Shown here one piece after another: positions 34,960-45,495 of a DNA stretch of 64,000 bases (position 1 is its first letter; the number at the start of each line of letters is the position of its first letter). The DNA comes from Leptidea sinapis (Eukaryota; Arthropoda; Insecta; Lepidoptera; Pieridae). The notes below the pieces were generated by a model, which did no database searches, was not told the DNA's origin, and worked only from the letters and a program-made list of their open reading frames with translations. The stretch covers positions 10,362,501-10,426,500 of the forward strand of contig NC_066269.1 of assembly GCF_905404315.1 (NCBI RefSeq), written 5' to 3'. A program made the position numbers and the translations under genes.

Positions 34960-35262
34960 CTGGACTGTAAAAAAGCGTGGGGTGCTTTACGTTAGTAATA
35001 CGCATAGCTTTATATTTTATGGAATACTATAATGGTGAAAATAATCATTTTGTGTGCAGTTTTGGCCAGCCCAGCTTACAGAAGTTCAGAACATTCCTGG
35101 GATTTTCGCAAGCCTCTTATAGGGACCCCGTATTTACTGAGGTTTTCGCCCGTTGGTTGGCCACTCCTATACATTCCAAGATTAGATTTATCCTCAACCA
35201 GACATTCACTGCACATAGTTAGCCTCTATTTTGAGCAATGCACGCACACTGACACAAAGTGA
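34960..35262. other. Region with two overlapping 76-81 codon frames, origin unknown
   Basis: Frames at 34977-35222 and 35032-35262 overlap on the plus strand. One starts with a hydrophobic run (KIIILCAVLASPAYR) but no protein family is recognised. The block lies directly before repeat F, so it may be part of a mobile element. Confidence 0.3.
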
Positions 35263-35332
35263 CATACAAATCGCGAGTGTACGACGTAGCTTGTCACGCA
35301 AATTGAACTAAAAAACCAGGCCTGTTTTTATG
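35263..35332. repeat. Repeat F, copy 1
   Basis: CGCGAGTGTACGACGTAGCT, TGTCACGCA and CAGGCCTGTTTTTATG match the reverse complement of 44297-44372. The element A copy starts right at its end. Confidence 0.6.
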
Positions 35333-35637
35333 AGAATAAAGGACGAGACGAACAGGACGTTGAGCTGATGGAAATTGATACGCCTTGCTCATTACAATAA
35401 AGTGCCGCTCAGGATTCTTGAAAAAACGCAAAAATTCTGAGCGGCACTACACTTACGATCGTTACCTTGAGGCATAAGCTATTAAGTCTCATTTGCCCAG
35501 TAATATCACTTGCTACGGCGCTCTTCAGACCGAAACACAGTAATGTTTACACATTACTGCTTCATGGAAGAAATAGGAGCCGTTGTGGTTCCCATAATCT
35601 AGCCGACATCCTGTGCAAAGGAGCCTCCCAATGGTAG
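35325..35637 (-). repeat. Element A, copy 11 (full length)
   Basis: From TTTTTATGAGAATAAAGGAC to CTCCCAATGG. Both stems are readable, the smaller as CAGTAATG/CATTACTG without mismatch. Confidence 0.92.
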
Positions 35638-36535
35638 TATAGCTCTATCTAGACGTATACGTCTATGAGCAAGCTAATAAAAGCGTGTTAATAAAGCAAA
35701 AACGATAAATAATTAAAAAAAAACACCACAAGCAATTTTTATCGTAGGATCGAACAGAAACATGACCCTGTTACAAAGAACACTCAATGAACACTTCATA
35801 AAATCATTGTATCGTAAACGCGACTATTGTTGCACACTGGGGTGGAAACTGTTTGTACCAATCTCTTTTATGATGAATTGAATTTATTTCGTTTTAAATG
35901 TTTTTAATAAGGGCGTGTGTAATTGAATTATAATTCGGCTATAAAAAACCTATTGTATATCCCCTGTGCTTGAAGTTAATAAATTCTCGATTGGCGCATC
36001 AGTGTGCTGAGCGAATGATCACCTGCCTTCGAGTGAACGCTTTATGGACTTAGTATCTCGTAGCACGAGTTAGGAGGTAATAAATATTATAGTTGATAGA
36101 GGTATAGTCTTATTACGTTTTCAAACGTCAAAATGGGTAAAACACTTAAATAAAACGCTATCTGAGCACTGGCATGGCGGCGGGAGGCTAAAGGCTGAAG
36201 ACGAAACTGAACACAGGAATATTCACGCAACTAAGATAGAAACAATATAGGAAATAAATTAAAAATAATTATTGTTTTTTTAACTGGTTTTACAACTCTG
36301 GGTTCTAGGATTTTTAGTCTTAAAAATATTATTGATGAAGCCGTCTAGTCGATCCCAGACAATTTTTTACGTTTCATTTCAGTGTTTATCATTTACAATT
36401 GACAGTTTATAAATAAGAATTAGTAAATGAAATACATTATCATATTAATATACATAAAATTTAAGTAATAACATAAGCATCTCTCAAGTTAAACAATTTC
36501 AATATTAAATAGTTCAACTTAGATTAGTTTTAGTG
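35638..36535. other. 0.9 kb without recognised features
   Basis: AT-rich DNA. No domain or repeat match. Confidence 0.45.
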
Positions 36536-36620
36536 AAGTTACAGGGCAAATGAGACTAAACATCTTACGTTATTCAAGAATCCTGAGCGGCACCGCATTG
36601 TAATTGGCGGGGCGTATCAA
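36536..36620 (+). repeat. Element A, copy 12 (large internal deletion)
   Basis: CAGGGCAAATGAGACTAAAC joins through CATCTTACG directly to TTCAAGAATCCTGAGCGGCA and GGGGCGTATCAATC. The left arm of the larger stem and the loop are deleted. Confidence 0.75.
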
Positions 36621-38498
36621 TCTCGGGCATCACGAGACGCACACGTTTTTTTTCTATTGGAGTTTCGGAAAGGTCGAAAGTAGAATTCATCATGAAAAAG
36701 ACATCGAGCATAGTTTAGTTCCTCAGGACACATTTGAGAACACCTCAAGTCGACTTCAGCTCCGATCGATCAATGTAATGGACACATCAATACCGCGGGG
36801 AGTCGGGGAAATTTACCCATCGACAAATAAACACCCGTAAAATGGGGAGATCGCTCATGAATTTTTAAAAAACCATTTTGTCTCGGCATTTCCTCTAGAG
36901 GACATGTTTTACTTATAAACGAATAGGGGCATTAGAATAATCAAATGTATGGAATAAACTAGCTTCTGCCCACTATTTCGTCTGTGTTAAATTCGTATTA
37001 TGCTCCCTCGAAAACTGATATATTTTTTTTTGTATAAAACGTTACCTACCTTAGGGGATACAAAAATAGGGTTATATAAATATATAAATATCCTTTTCTA
37101 TAACGCTGTCAACATTATGGTTTTCAAAATACCCTTCGAGTCCTTGTCCGGCTTGACTTGAACACTTGAACGGTTTTTCAGTTTTGTCTTATATTTATAG
37201 TTTATATATACATTATTTTTTATGGAATTGCGCCTTAGGTTAGTATATATATCTGAAAATGCTCTAAGATAATAAAATATGTAAGTATAATAAAATATCT
37301 AAGATAATAAAATATGTAAGTCATACTCACGAGAAAACTAAAACAATACTTGTCTCTTGACGCTAAGAACCAGCAACTTACCTGAAAATAAACAAATATA
37401 CATTAAAATATAATAATATTGTGGTGGTTTGGTCATGTGAAGGACAAGAATCGTTTCCATCTAATACTATTTAACTAATTTTGAGAAAAAAACATAGACG
37501 GCGTCCAATTTGGAACTCATCGTGATCGGTCCCATCCTTTGGGAGATAGATATGCGACACGAGGGGTTTAATAAAAACTCTATGGTCAGCGTATTATTAT
37601 TGAAGTGAAGAAAAATACACTGAGCACGTTTAATTTTTAGTATTGAATGAGACCGATCTGCCACGATCGGTTTTGAAACGCTCACACGGGTAGAGCCGGC
37701 TCAAGTCTAATAAGGGAGAGTCGCTGAGTGAGATAGTTGTTTTAACATTATAGAATGCGCCTTGATCAAGTTTTCAATTCATTCGTCTGGTCTTCATAAA
37801 TAAATAAAAAGATGAAAAGAAAACTTTAATCTATCTATCTTATATATATGACCGATCTCAATGAAATCTTTTGTAATAGATTCGTTGAAGCTCAAGGAAG
37901 GTTTACATATACAGTTTGTCGTGTCACGATCCCACCCTTATTATATACAGAACAACGTCTGTCCGGTCAGCTCATACTTTAATATAATATTAAAAATAAA
38001 CAATTAAATTTGGTTAAGTGTAAATTTAATATACAATACAGAGTAATCATATCGCGTTGTAGTCACGTCTCGTGAAGCGGTCGCCGCGCGAAATGTCCGG
38101 ACGTAAATAATCTATTCCTCTTTCCTATATTTTTTATGGACCAAAGCGCAATATTACTAAGTGACCGAGGCGGCACGTACCGTCAGCATATTAAATGAAT
38201 TTTTATAATTTATAGGAAGACAGGGAATATAAGTGTCCGAATATAATAGGACATGGAATTATGTACTTTATATTATGTTGCTTAACATATACAGATTATG
38301 TAACATCTACATCCTAAAAGTTTGCGGTTACTATCGGACCATTGAATATATTGGCAATAAAAATTTCTAAAACTAAATTTTTTTTTTGAAAAACATGCAA
38401 TACAGTCCTTTTTTATTGATTATCTTTATGAATATCGCCTAAAATTATAAGCAAAAAAAATCAGAAATGTATTTCGCCGCAAGAGAATTAAAGACTTA
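36621..38498. other. 1.9 kb without recognised genes
   Basis: The 78-codon frame at 36604-36840 starts in element A and has no domain. A tandem repeat at 37263-37322 is listed separately. Confidence 0.45.
37263..37322. repeat. Tandem repeat of an AT-rich 22-mer
   Basis: TAAGATAATAAAATATGTAAGT occurs twice, with a partial third unit between. Confidence 0.75.
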
Positions 38499-38637
38499 CC
38501 CCCTTATTCATAATGGTCCGCTAACTTTAAACAGCCGCTAAGGAGTGTTTTTTCTCATTCTGACTTAGGTCAATAGAAAAAGACAGAGTGAGAATTAGCA
38601 ATGCTTTAAGTTAGCAGACTATTATGAATAAGGGGGA
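38499..38637. mobile_element. Foldback MITE, about 139 bp
   Basis: It begins CCCCCTTATTCATAATGGTC and CGCTAACTTTAAA, and ends TTTAAGTTAGCAGACTATTA then TGAATAAGGGGG. The arms are inverted copies over about 30 bp with few mismatches. The core has a second paired motif (TTTTTCTCATTCTGAC / ACAGAGTGAGAA). Target duplication is not clear. The CTTATTCATAAT end is shared with 40037-40613. Confidence 0.82.
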
Positions 38638-39046
38638 TAATGTACATTGCATTACAACGCTGTCTAAAAAGTCTACAAAAAACTTTGAATTATGTTTCTG
38701 TTATCACATAATTATGATTCAGTTATAGGGAGCTACAAGCAACCCTTACGAATTCTAAGGTTATCTGGTTACACCCTGTATAGACACCCTTTATAAAAAA
38801 GCTTACTATAAAATAACGGATTACTTAGATGATAAAAATGATTGGGAATGAACATGCTCTAACTCTGTCTTAATAAAACAAAATATGTATTATAATTTTC
38901 TAGAGTATAAGTACATGTATTATTTTTACAAACTACATTATGTAGCTCTTATGATTTCAATGAATAAAGATATTTTGACTTGACTAGACATTTTTTATAA
39001 ATTACGCGTGTCAACCAACGGGATAGCAGATATTATGGACTTATTA
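38638..39046. other. Stretch with one possible transposon end
   Basis: GGTTACACCCTGTATAGAC at 38769 resembles the CCCTGTATA right ends at 11002 and 46345, but no left partner was found. Confidence 0.35.
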
Positions 39047-39282
39047 TTAGATTATCTCACCCGGCAAACGTTATGTTGCCACATAAATTATTTCTAGTTT
39101 TCGAACGTTTTTACCCTGACTTACTTTGCAAATCCGTCTACCACGAAAGAGTCTTTTAATTTTTCTGGTTAATATACTCATACACATCGTGGCTTTGCAT
39201 TGGTAAGAGAATTTTCTAAATCGGTTCAGATCCAGAGATTGCACCCTAAAACCTTTACCTTTAATAATAATATTAGTATAGA
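39047..39282 (-). mobile_element. Helitron-like element, diverged
   Basis: On the minus strand it starts A|TCTATACTAATATTATTAT, includes CTGAACCGATTTAGAAAATT, and has ACATAACGTTTGCCGGGTGA before a possible CTAA|T end. The 5' end is clear, the 3' end is a guess. Confidence 0.55.
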
Positions 39283-39559
39283 TTTGCCAAAGGCCCAAAA
39301 TGTTTTTGTGACTGACTGTATATCATGATCCGCGCTATAACAACATAAAATGAAATTCTAAATCATAATAATCATAATAATAACCTTTCATCCAACCCAG
39401 CTAACAATCGTACAACCCAACTATGAATAGAGTTTCCTTGGGCGGTTTTTAGGTCGTTACGACATGGTACGAGTATATATGGTCGTTAGATTGAAAACAT
39501 ATTAATTTCCCACGCAGAACAAAATATGGAATGAGATTCCTTATACGGTGTTTCCAAGG

Positions 39560-39700
39560 AATTAAAAAAAATGTGCAAACACTTTTCTATTAGGATGTCA
39601 ACGCTCCTGTGATTCCATTTGTGTTTGCAGGAGAGTGTAGGTGGCGGTGATTACTTTACAAGTAGTGACCCGAATATTCCTCCTCTTCCACAAATAAAGT
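39560..39700 (+). mobile_element. Jockey-type 3' untranslated fragment
   Basis: GTCAACGCTCCTGTGATTCC, GTGTTTGCAGGAGAGTGTAG and GTGGCGGTGATTACTTTACA are the forward version of the family end described at 28450. Confidence 0.65.
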
Positions 39701-40036
39701 TAAAATTTTACCTTATTATTATTATCATACCTAAGCACGGGGCACTAATACATTAAAATACTCTATATTATTCAATTGTTAATATATTATGATAATTTTT
39801 AATATGCTGACTGTACTCTAGTGTATAGGGACAGGTTTTCATGCAGCGTATAGACCGCTCCCCTGCCCCCGCGTCCCGTCCGTCAACTACATTATTTATT
39901 GCTTTAAAACATCACACAAAAATATATTAACGACAATGTAATGTACTTGGGGGTATGTTGAAGTTTATATGACTCAAGGAAATACGTAAGTAAGTAGGTA
40001 CGTATAAAATTGGTGCGCCAATACAATGAACACTTA

Positions 40037-40613
40037 CTGCCTTATTCATAATAAAACGCTTTTCGAAGGTATAAAGCTATATTAGTTAAAACGTGTTTTA
40101 AGCCTATCGAACGTTCGATAAAATTCCTTATTCATAATCGTTAGATAAATCTCCCATAACTAATACGTCTCTATAGTACGCAATGTTGCCATTTCGTACA
40201 AAAAAAACATGATTTTAACTAATTTAATGAGGAACTGTCAATGGAAATAGACATCTTTTCAATGTCAATGGTTTGTCAGTTGTCAAAAGTCGATGTCAAA
40301 ATAATTCAAAACTTCAAAAATCAAAGTTTTGAAGTCTGTCGGTTGTCAATCTAGGACGGATATACAATAACTTTGAGCGGGAAGCTATTTATCACATTAT
40401 TTAACGAACAGCTTATCGATGTCGGCCATGTTTTTTTGCGTTCGAGTGCTTAAAATAGGTTTATAGAAGGGTCCTAGCTACTATAAGTCACGTCAGCTTT
40501 ATCCAAGAGATAATGAGCTTTTTAGCTCTAATATGCGATTATAAATACCATTTTTTAACAAGCGTATATTAGCGATGTTTTAAATCTCTGCTAAGTCATT
40601 ATGAATAAGACAG
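40037..40613. mobile_element. MITE with CTTATTCATAAT ends
   Basis: The left end CTGCCTTATTCATAATAAAA and the right end, read inward, CTGTCTTATTCATAATGACT are inverted. A further CCTTATTCATAATCGTTAGA lies inside at 40127, so the structure may be two elements or a duplicated end. About 577 bp, no coding frame. Confidence 0.6.
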
Positions 40614-40854
40614 AATTAAATTAATATTAAATAACTAAACAAAATATATAAATGTATAAAATAGGTATATATTACACTTTTTACACTTGAAAAGTCATAA
40701 GCACTACTAAAATATTTTTGATATTTTTGCATATGTGTTTAGATATTGAAATACATCGGCTAAAATGATACATTAATAGTTAAGACTTACGTGACAAAAT
40801 AGAAATGAAAGAAACGATTTTATTCTAAGAGTCGAGAGAGTCCACATCAAAACA

Positions 40855-41225
40855 TGTGTGGCGTTCAATATAACCTGCAGGTTACTTTTATTTAAACTAT
40901 TTTTGAAATGAAAACTTTTTTAGCCGCGTTGGCCATTTTTGGTAAGGGAGTACCGCCATGCTCATGACTGGCGTACGCGAAAAAATAAATAATTAAAAAA
41001 ATAAATATATATAAATTAGACACTTTTTGGATGGGTGCACTATCGTGAGTTCGCGTCACCGAAATGCTTATAGCAGTGTATCTGTAGCTATACTGCTGAC
41101 GTATTGTGCAACATTAGTGCCGTGTATATCTTTTAAGTGCAATTAAATGGATTTAGTCAAAAGTTCAATGTGTTTATACTGTGCATTGTTGAAATAGTAA
41201 TTTGATTTATTAATATATTATTGAA
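40855..41225. repeat. Unclassified dispersed repeat E, copy 2
   Basis: This is the partner of 570-965. It is better conserved at TTTTTTAGCCGCGTTGG, CATGACTGGCG and GTGAGTTCGCGTCACCGAAA. It ends next to a LINE C-terminal fragment in the opposite orientation. Confidence 0.65.
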
Positions 41226-41234
41226 AATATATAT

Positions 41235-41465
41235 TCCCCTGGCACATTCCCTATTTGGGATTCCCTCCTGATACAAGATAGCCACTGTTTGCGATCTTGA
41301 GTCACTACTGGCGTTAGGCCTAGCACCGTCATGTCTTTGTTAACAGTTCTAGTCCAGGTAGTTGGTGGGCGGCCTCTGCCTCTCTTTGCCTCATCCATAT
41401 CCATGACTCGTCTCGTCATATGGTGTTCGTCCCTACGCATTACATGCCCATACCTGCGTAATCGT
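41235..41465 (-). pseudogene. LINE C-terminal fragment
   Basis: The minus-strand frame reads RLRRYGHVMRRDEHHMTRRV, then GRGRPPTTWTRTVNKDM and TQDRKQWLSCIR. This RYGHVxRRxExxxxRR ... GRGRPxxxW arrangement is the usual C-terminal end of a group of insect non-LTR retrotransposons. No reverse transcriptase core lies upstream. The frame is intact over the fragment. Confidence 0.75.
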
Positions 41466-41584
41466 ATTATTGAAAATATGTTTACAAAAAATAATTTAAT
41501 TGTTTTCAAACATTATGAAATTTCTGAAATTTTTAACTTCTATCGGCAGTTGCAGAACTCTCTCGATATACCTATTCAGTCACC

Positions 41585-41800
41585 TTTTTAGCACTTGGAA
41601 TATTTCTTATCTAAACTTATAATTCCTTTCCTTAAAAAGTCTTCATCCTTCTCACCTAAAATGTCTTGAACTGCAGCGTCTACAGCTTCATCGTCTTCGA
41701 ATCTTTGTCCTATCCTCAACCGTGCAAATAGAAATCACTTTGGGCTTTGTCGGGTCAACTCGTGAACGGGTGCTTGCTGCTTGTGGTGCCAGGTCGACCT
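41585..41800 (-). pseudogene. Mariner transposase, C-terminal remnant
   Basis: On the minus strand near 41765 PDKAQSDFYL stands for the family pattern PDLAPSDFYLF, which carries the third catalytic Asp. After a frame change RIGQRFEDDEAVDAAVQDIL and KDEDFLRKGI follow, then SLDKKYSKC with a stop, the typical mariner C-terminus. It lacks the N-terminal half. It could be the far end of the debris at 42130-42320, but that is not shown. Confidence 0.65.
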
Positions 41801-42129
41801 GTTATAGTTGATAAATCATTGTATTTGTTGGATGCAATTACTAATTATGAAAGTAATCACGACCATCATGTTCACGAAGCATTCTTACACAAACAATGAA
41901 TTATTCAAGCTCTAAAGGTTGATGCATCCAATATAGGTAAATTTATATTTATACAGTTTATTCTTTATTACTTTTTATGAAATATTATTTAAACACGATT
42001 CATATATTGGTTGCAGCTGGCAGCACCTTACAAACTAATTTTCTATGTATATTACAGCCATTGTAAAATGCTCTATTAATAAGAGTGGCCTTTTTCCCAA
42101 CATCTACCATAGATTCAGCAATTTAAAAG

Positions 42130-42320
42130 AAATAATTATAGTGACGATTCAAAAGCGGTTTGCTTAAGCAGTTGTTCATTTGATTTTGAACATGGAGGAT
42201 GGTCAAGTATTTCGAAGCCAGCTTCTCGAATTAGAGCCATTGCAAGGAGTTTTTTTTTCAGCATATATAGAGCCGACCCGTCGAGATATTCAATCATGAC
42301 ACCCAGTACTACTTATCACA
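42130..42320 (-). pseudogene. Possible transposase-like coding debris
   Basis: The minus strand gives EYLDGSALYMLKKKLLAMAL and then IREAGFEILDHPPCS. The last part resembles the segment before the third catalytic residue of mariner-type transposases (GFEILDHPPYSPDLAP), but the following SNEQLLKQT does not fit. A frame continues as AESMVDVGKKATLINRAFYN near 42118. Another origin is possible. Confidence 0.35.
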
Positions 42321-42599
42321 AAAATAAGAGCCAGATGATCTTTATGGTGGTCGAAAGACTTGCCAAGGTCTTAGCCGAACGACTCGCCTTACATTTCTTA
42401 CGCATGCTTTAACAAACAGTAAGCAATTACTCGCTCAAAAATTGTCTGAAAGAAACCCCTGAGTATGCATCTATTAGGCACAATTTGCTCAGTTTCGTTG
42501 CGACCGCGCTTTGAATACAACGCCACGCAATGACAAGATGTTCAGTAATAACGGTCCAAATAACAGCATTTCCAAACTTAAAAATGATGGAGTTTCGTA

Positions 42600-43461
42600 C
42601 GAGTATTTTAGGTAAGTGTCGCTTTAAATTAACAAAAGTGAACTTGACGTTTTTTAATAATATTGCAGAATAATTACATTTATTAGCATAATTAATATAT
42701 AAAATTTCAATTAATAAATTAAAATGTTGTATCCTCGTATTCGCGTTGGTCTAGCGCGTGACGTAGGGTTACTACTTCTAATAGGTGGTATACAAAAGAC
42801 TTTGAACATTACAGTCAATGAATAAGGTGTTAATTTGAATAAATGTTTTAGTGTTATCTGTATAAGACATAAGTTAATGCATACGTATAGGTATATACAT
42901 CTAGTTGTTTATAGTACGCCAATGCTTGCAGGTAGACATACAGCATAGACTTCAATTCTATTTCTGATTCCTAACGGCAAGGCAATATTTTATCCCAAGT
43001 TAAGGAACAATAAGAATTAAGTAATGGACCTTGGACTAAACTCTTGGACCTTCCAAGAGTTTAGAAACTCGAGAGTTATTTAGTCTCATTCGTTTTTGAG
43101 CTTCTTTCATCCCTTTGAGTTAGTGTTTAATGCTATGCTCACTACCAGTCAAAAACTTTGATTTTCGGCTATGAAAAGATCCAAACACCCAACGATCTGA
43201 TAAATCAATTTATTCAACTTTCTTTAACCTTTTGTGACCAGAGCGTACACATCTACGATGGATGTTCTTCCACATTTCCACCAAGAGTAACCTTGATTAA
43301 CTTACTTCGTACAGAAATTTTTCAAGCTCAGCTAATTAATTAATGCACGCAATGAAATTCCATTCATATTCGAAAACACGTTCCGACAAACTTCAAACAA
43401 AAGTCTTCCATTTCTAAAAAACAAAAGATATTCTAATTAGTATTGAAGTCTTCAATTTTTT
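42600..43461. other. 0.86 kb without recognised features
   Basis: The 61-codon frame at 43158-43343 has no recognisable domain and no splice context that I trust. Confidence 0.4.
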
Positions 43462-43640
43462 AATCCAAGATGGCCGCCGTGCTAAATTATGATTTCAGCA
43501 ATATGGATATCGTATCAGAGGTTCCCGAGTGTGCAGAGAACGAATTTGGGATCATATTTGAAATCCACGATGGCCGCCGCGCAAAATTATGATTTCAACA
43601 ATATGGATACCGTATCCGAGGTTCTCAAGAGTTCAGCGCG
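43462..43640. repeat. Tandem repeat, period 100 bp
   Basis: Unit 1 starts at 43462 and unit 2 at 43562, both with AATCCAAGATGGCCGCCG/AATCCACGATGGCCGCCG. AAATTATGATTTCAGCAATA and a TGGATATCGTATCAGAGGTT block follow. Unit 2 runs into the left arm of the long inverted repeat. Confidence 0.8.
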
Positions 43641-44296
43641 CGGCCGCGAATAAGTAGAACATCTTCCCTACTAGCATTTTATCGTGCAGGTTTAGCGCGT
43701 GGCCGCGAGTAAGTAGAACATCTAATATTGACAAAAACATTTGGTTTAGAGAACAGATTAGGATAATTAATATAAATGAGATATAAAAGTTAGTTTTCCA
43801 AAGTAATTTCACTTCTGACATATGGACTTTGTACGCACGCCATTTTTTTTAATTATTAATCTGACCAATATTCCCGCCAGTATTTAATTTGTGCATCATT
43901 TTCATTATAAATTGAATGCCCCAATGTATATTTGAACAAATTTATGTAGTCTGACTTAAATGTTATAAGACATCACACCAAACGGGAGGATGACGATTTC
44001 CATCGAATAGAGTAGGTAATAAATATATTTTAACCAACGTGATAGGTAATAAATTCAAATTTGTGTACTTACTCTAGTTTTTTTATTAATATTAAAGACC
44101 ACCTAACAGTTTTATTCCTTATTTTAAATAAGACAGTAAAAACAAAACAATTATGTACGCTAAACAGACTAACAACATAATATCTATTTTCGTATCGAAA
44201 AACAAAGAGGTCGAGAAAGAAGAATCAATTTGATTGATAAGTCGTAAATATTATGAATTTTAGATAATTTATTCGTCTAGAACCTTTTGCTGTTAG

Positions 44297-44372
44297 GCCA
44301 CGCATAAAAACAGGCCAGAATTATTACTTTAGTGCAGCACGACAAGCTACGTCTTACTCTCGCGATACGCTT
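44297..44372. repeat. Repeat F, copy 2
   Basis: CACGCATAAAAACAGGCC, CACGACAAGCTACGTCTTAC and TCTCGCGAT are the reverse complement of 35263-35332. It lies inside the long-TIR element. Confidence 0.6.
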
Positions 44373-44387
44373 ATTACAAATCCTACA

Positions 44388-44490
44388 TAAAAACGACGGC
44401 GAAGTAAAACCAGATAAATGTCTCACTTATTTTTCACTCGCTACAAATATTCTGTCTCACTTGCTTTCGCCGTCGATTTTTATATTTGGA
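44388..44490. repeat. Imperfect hairpin of about 100 bp
   Basis: AAAAACGACGGCGAAGTAAA pairs with GCTTTCGCCGTCGATTTTTA. Between them ATGTCTCACTTATTTTTCAC and CTGTCTCACTTGC form a direct repeat. It may be a tiny MITE. Confidence 0.6.
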
Positions 44491-45224
44491 CCATAGGATA
44501 TAGTTAGTTATATACTTACGTTACGACGACCTACCAGCCCGTGCGCGTTAGCTAGTTCAATATTCATTATTTGTCTATTGTAAGTGTATAATGTGGAGCC
44601 GGCCTTAATCCAAGAAAATCCTCTGCAGACCACGTTAGTGTTAGTGTAGATTTGTTATTAGAAACAATTGTGCAAACGGCGCTGTGTGCGGATTATCTGA
44701 CTGATTAAGTCGTAACAAGATTGGAAGGCTGTGCTTGTGTATTGATTGTTTAACCTTGCTGAAGTAATAATATCACTGATTAGAAACAAAGACAAAAATT
44801 TTGCGTGCGTACAAAATACACAAGTTAGAAGTGAAACTTTTTTGGAAAACTTTTAATTTAGTTGTCTTAATTAAGATGTTCTAAATACTAGCGGCCGCGC
44901 GCTAAACCTGCACGATACAACGCTAGTAGGGAAGATGTTCGGCTTACTAGCGGCCGCGCGCTAAGCCTGCCCTTTCTCACTCAATCGATCTCAATGGCTC
45001 TCTCTCTCTCTCGTCTTGGACAAAATCATGTCATTTCAAAGCGTTTCGTCCGTAATAATTTTCCCCTCAATGCGCGCAAAGAAGTTTCACTTCAAAAATC
45101 ATTTTTCATTTCTTCATGCTCGACGATCTAGTAGTTTCTTTGTTTTAAGCGATTATTTAAACGAAACGTTGTGTTAAATACACATTGTTACTTTTTCTTA
45201 ACAACTATAATAATTTAAATAAAG

Positions 45225-45470
45225 GTCGTATAGCTTCATTTCATGCTGCATAGGTTGTGGATATCATTTGACGTGTTTTAATCTGGAAAAATCTCCGTAA
45301 TAGTATATATATATATATCCATCATCATATATATATCCATATGAGTTAAAAGAGTCAGAGACAATTTTTCCCTAACGCGCCGAAACAAAATTAACTTCAA
45401 AAGATGCTCAATGGCTTTTACAAGAACTTGCTTAACCTATGTAACATGAAATGAAGCTATATTTAATAAT
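45225..45470. repeat. Inverted repeat pair with 180-bp spacer
   Basis: TATAGCTTCATTTCATGCTG followed by CATAGGTTG at 45229-45258 pairs with ACCTATGTAACATGAAATGA and AGCTATA at 45437-45463. A block inside (ATTTTTCCCTAACGCGCC ... TAACTTCAAAA) resembles 45057-45099 (ATTTTCCCCTCAATGCGC ... TCACTTCAAAA) in direct orientation. Confidence 0.55.
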
Positions 45471-45495
45471 TGACTGCGAATTCACTTCTTGTATA

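Larger units (their letters stand above)
43634..44968. mobile_element. Unclassified element with long terminal inverted repeats
   Basis: The left arm (43634 to about 43840) and right arm (about 44797 to 44968) are inverted copies. Both hold, from outside in, AGCGCGCGGCCGC, GAACATCTTCCCTACTAGC, ATCGTGCAGGTTTAGCGCG with GGCCGC again, GAACATCT, then TTTTCCAAA, TTTCACTTCT and TTTGTACGCACGC. The outer part of each arm is itself a tandem pair of units about 55-60 bp long starting with GCGGCCGC. The interior is AT-rich with repeat F and a hairpin, and no transposase frame, so it is non-autonomous. No target duplication could be set. Confidence 0.7.

Noticed and set aside
35032..35262. Secreted peptide gene starting with a signal-like sequence
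   Set aside because: Only a short hydrophobic start in an isolated frame, no domain, and another overlapping frame of the same length.
43462..43640. CRISPR-like array
   Set aside because: Only two units of 100 bp that are similar throughout, with no spacer structure, in a eukaryotic context.
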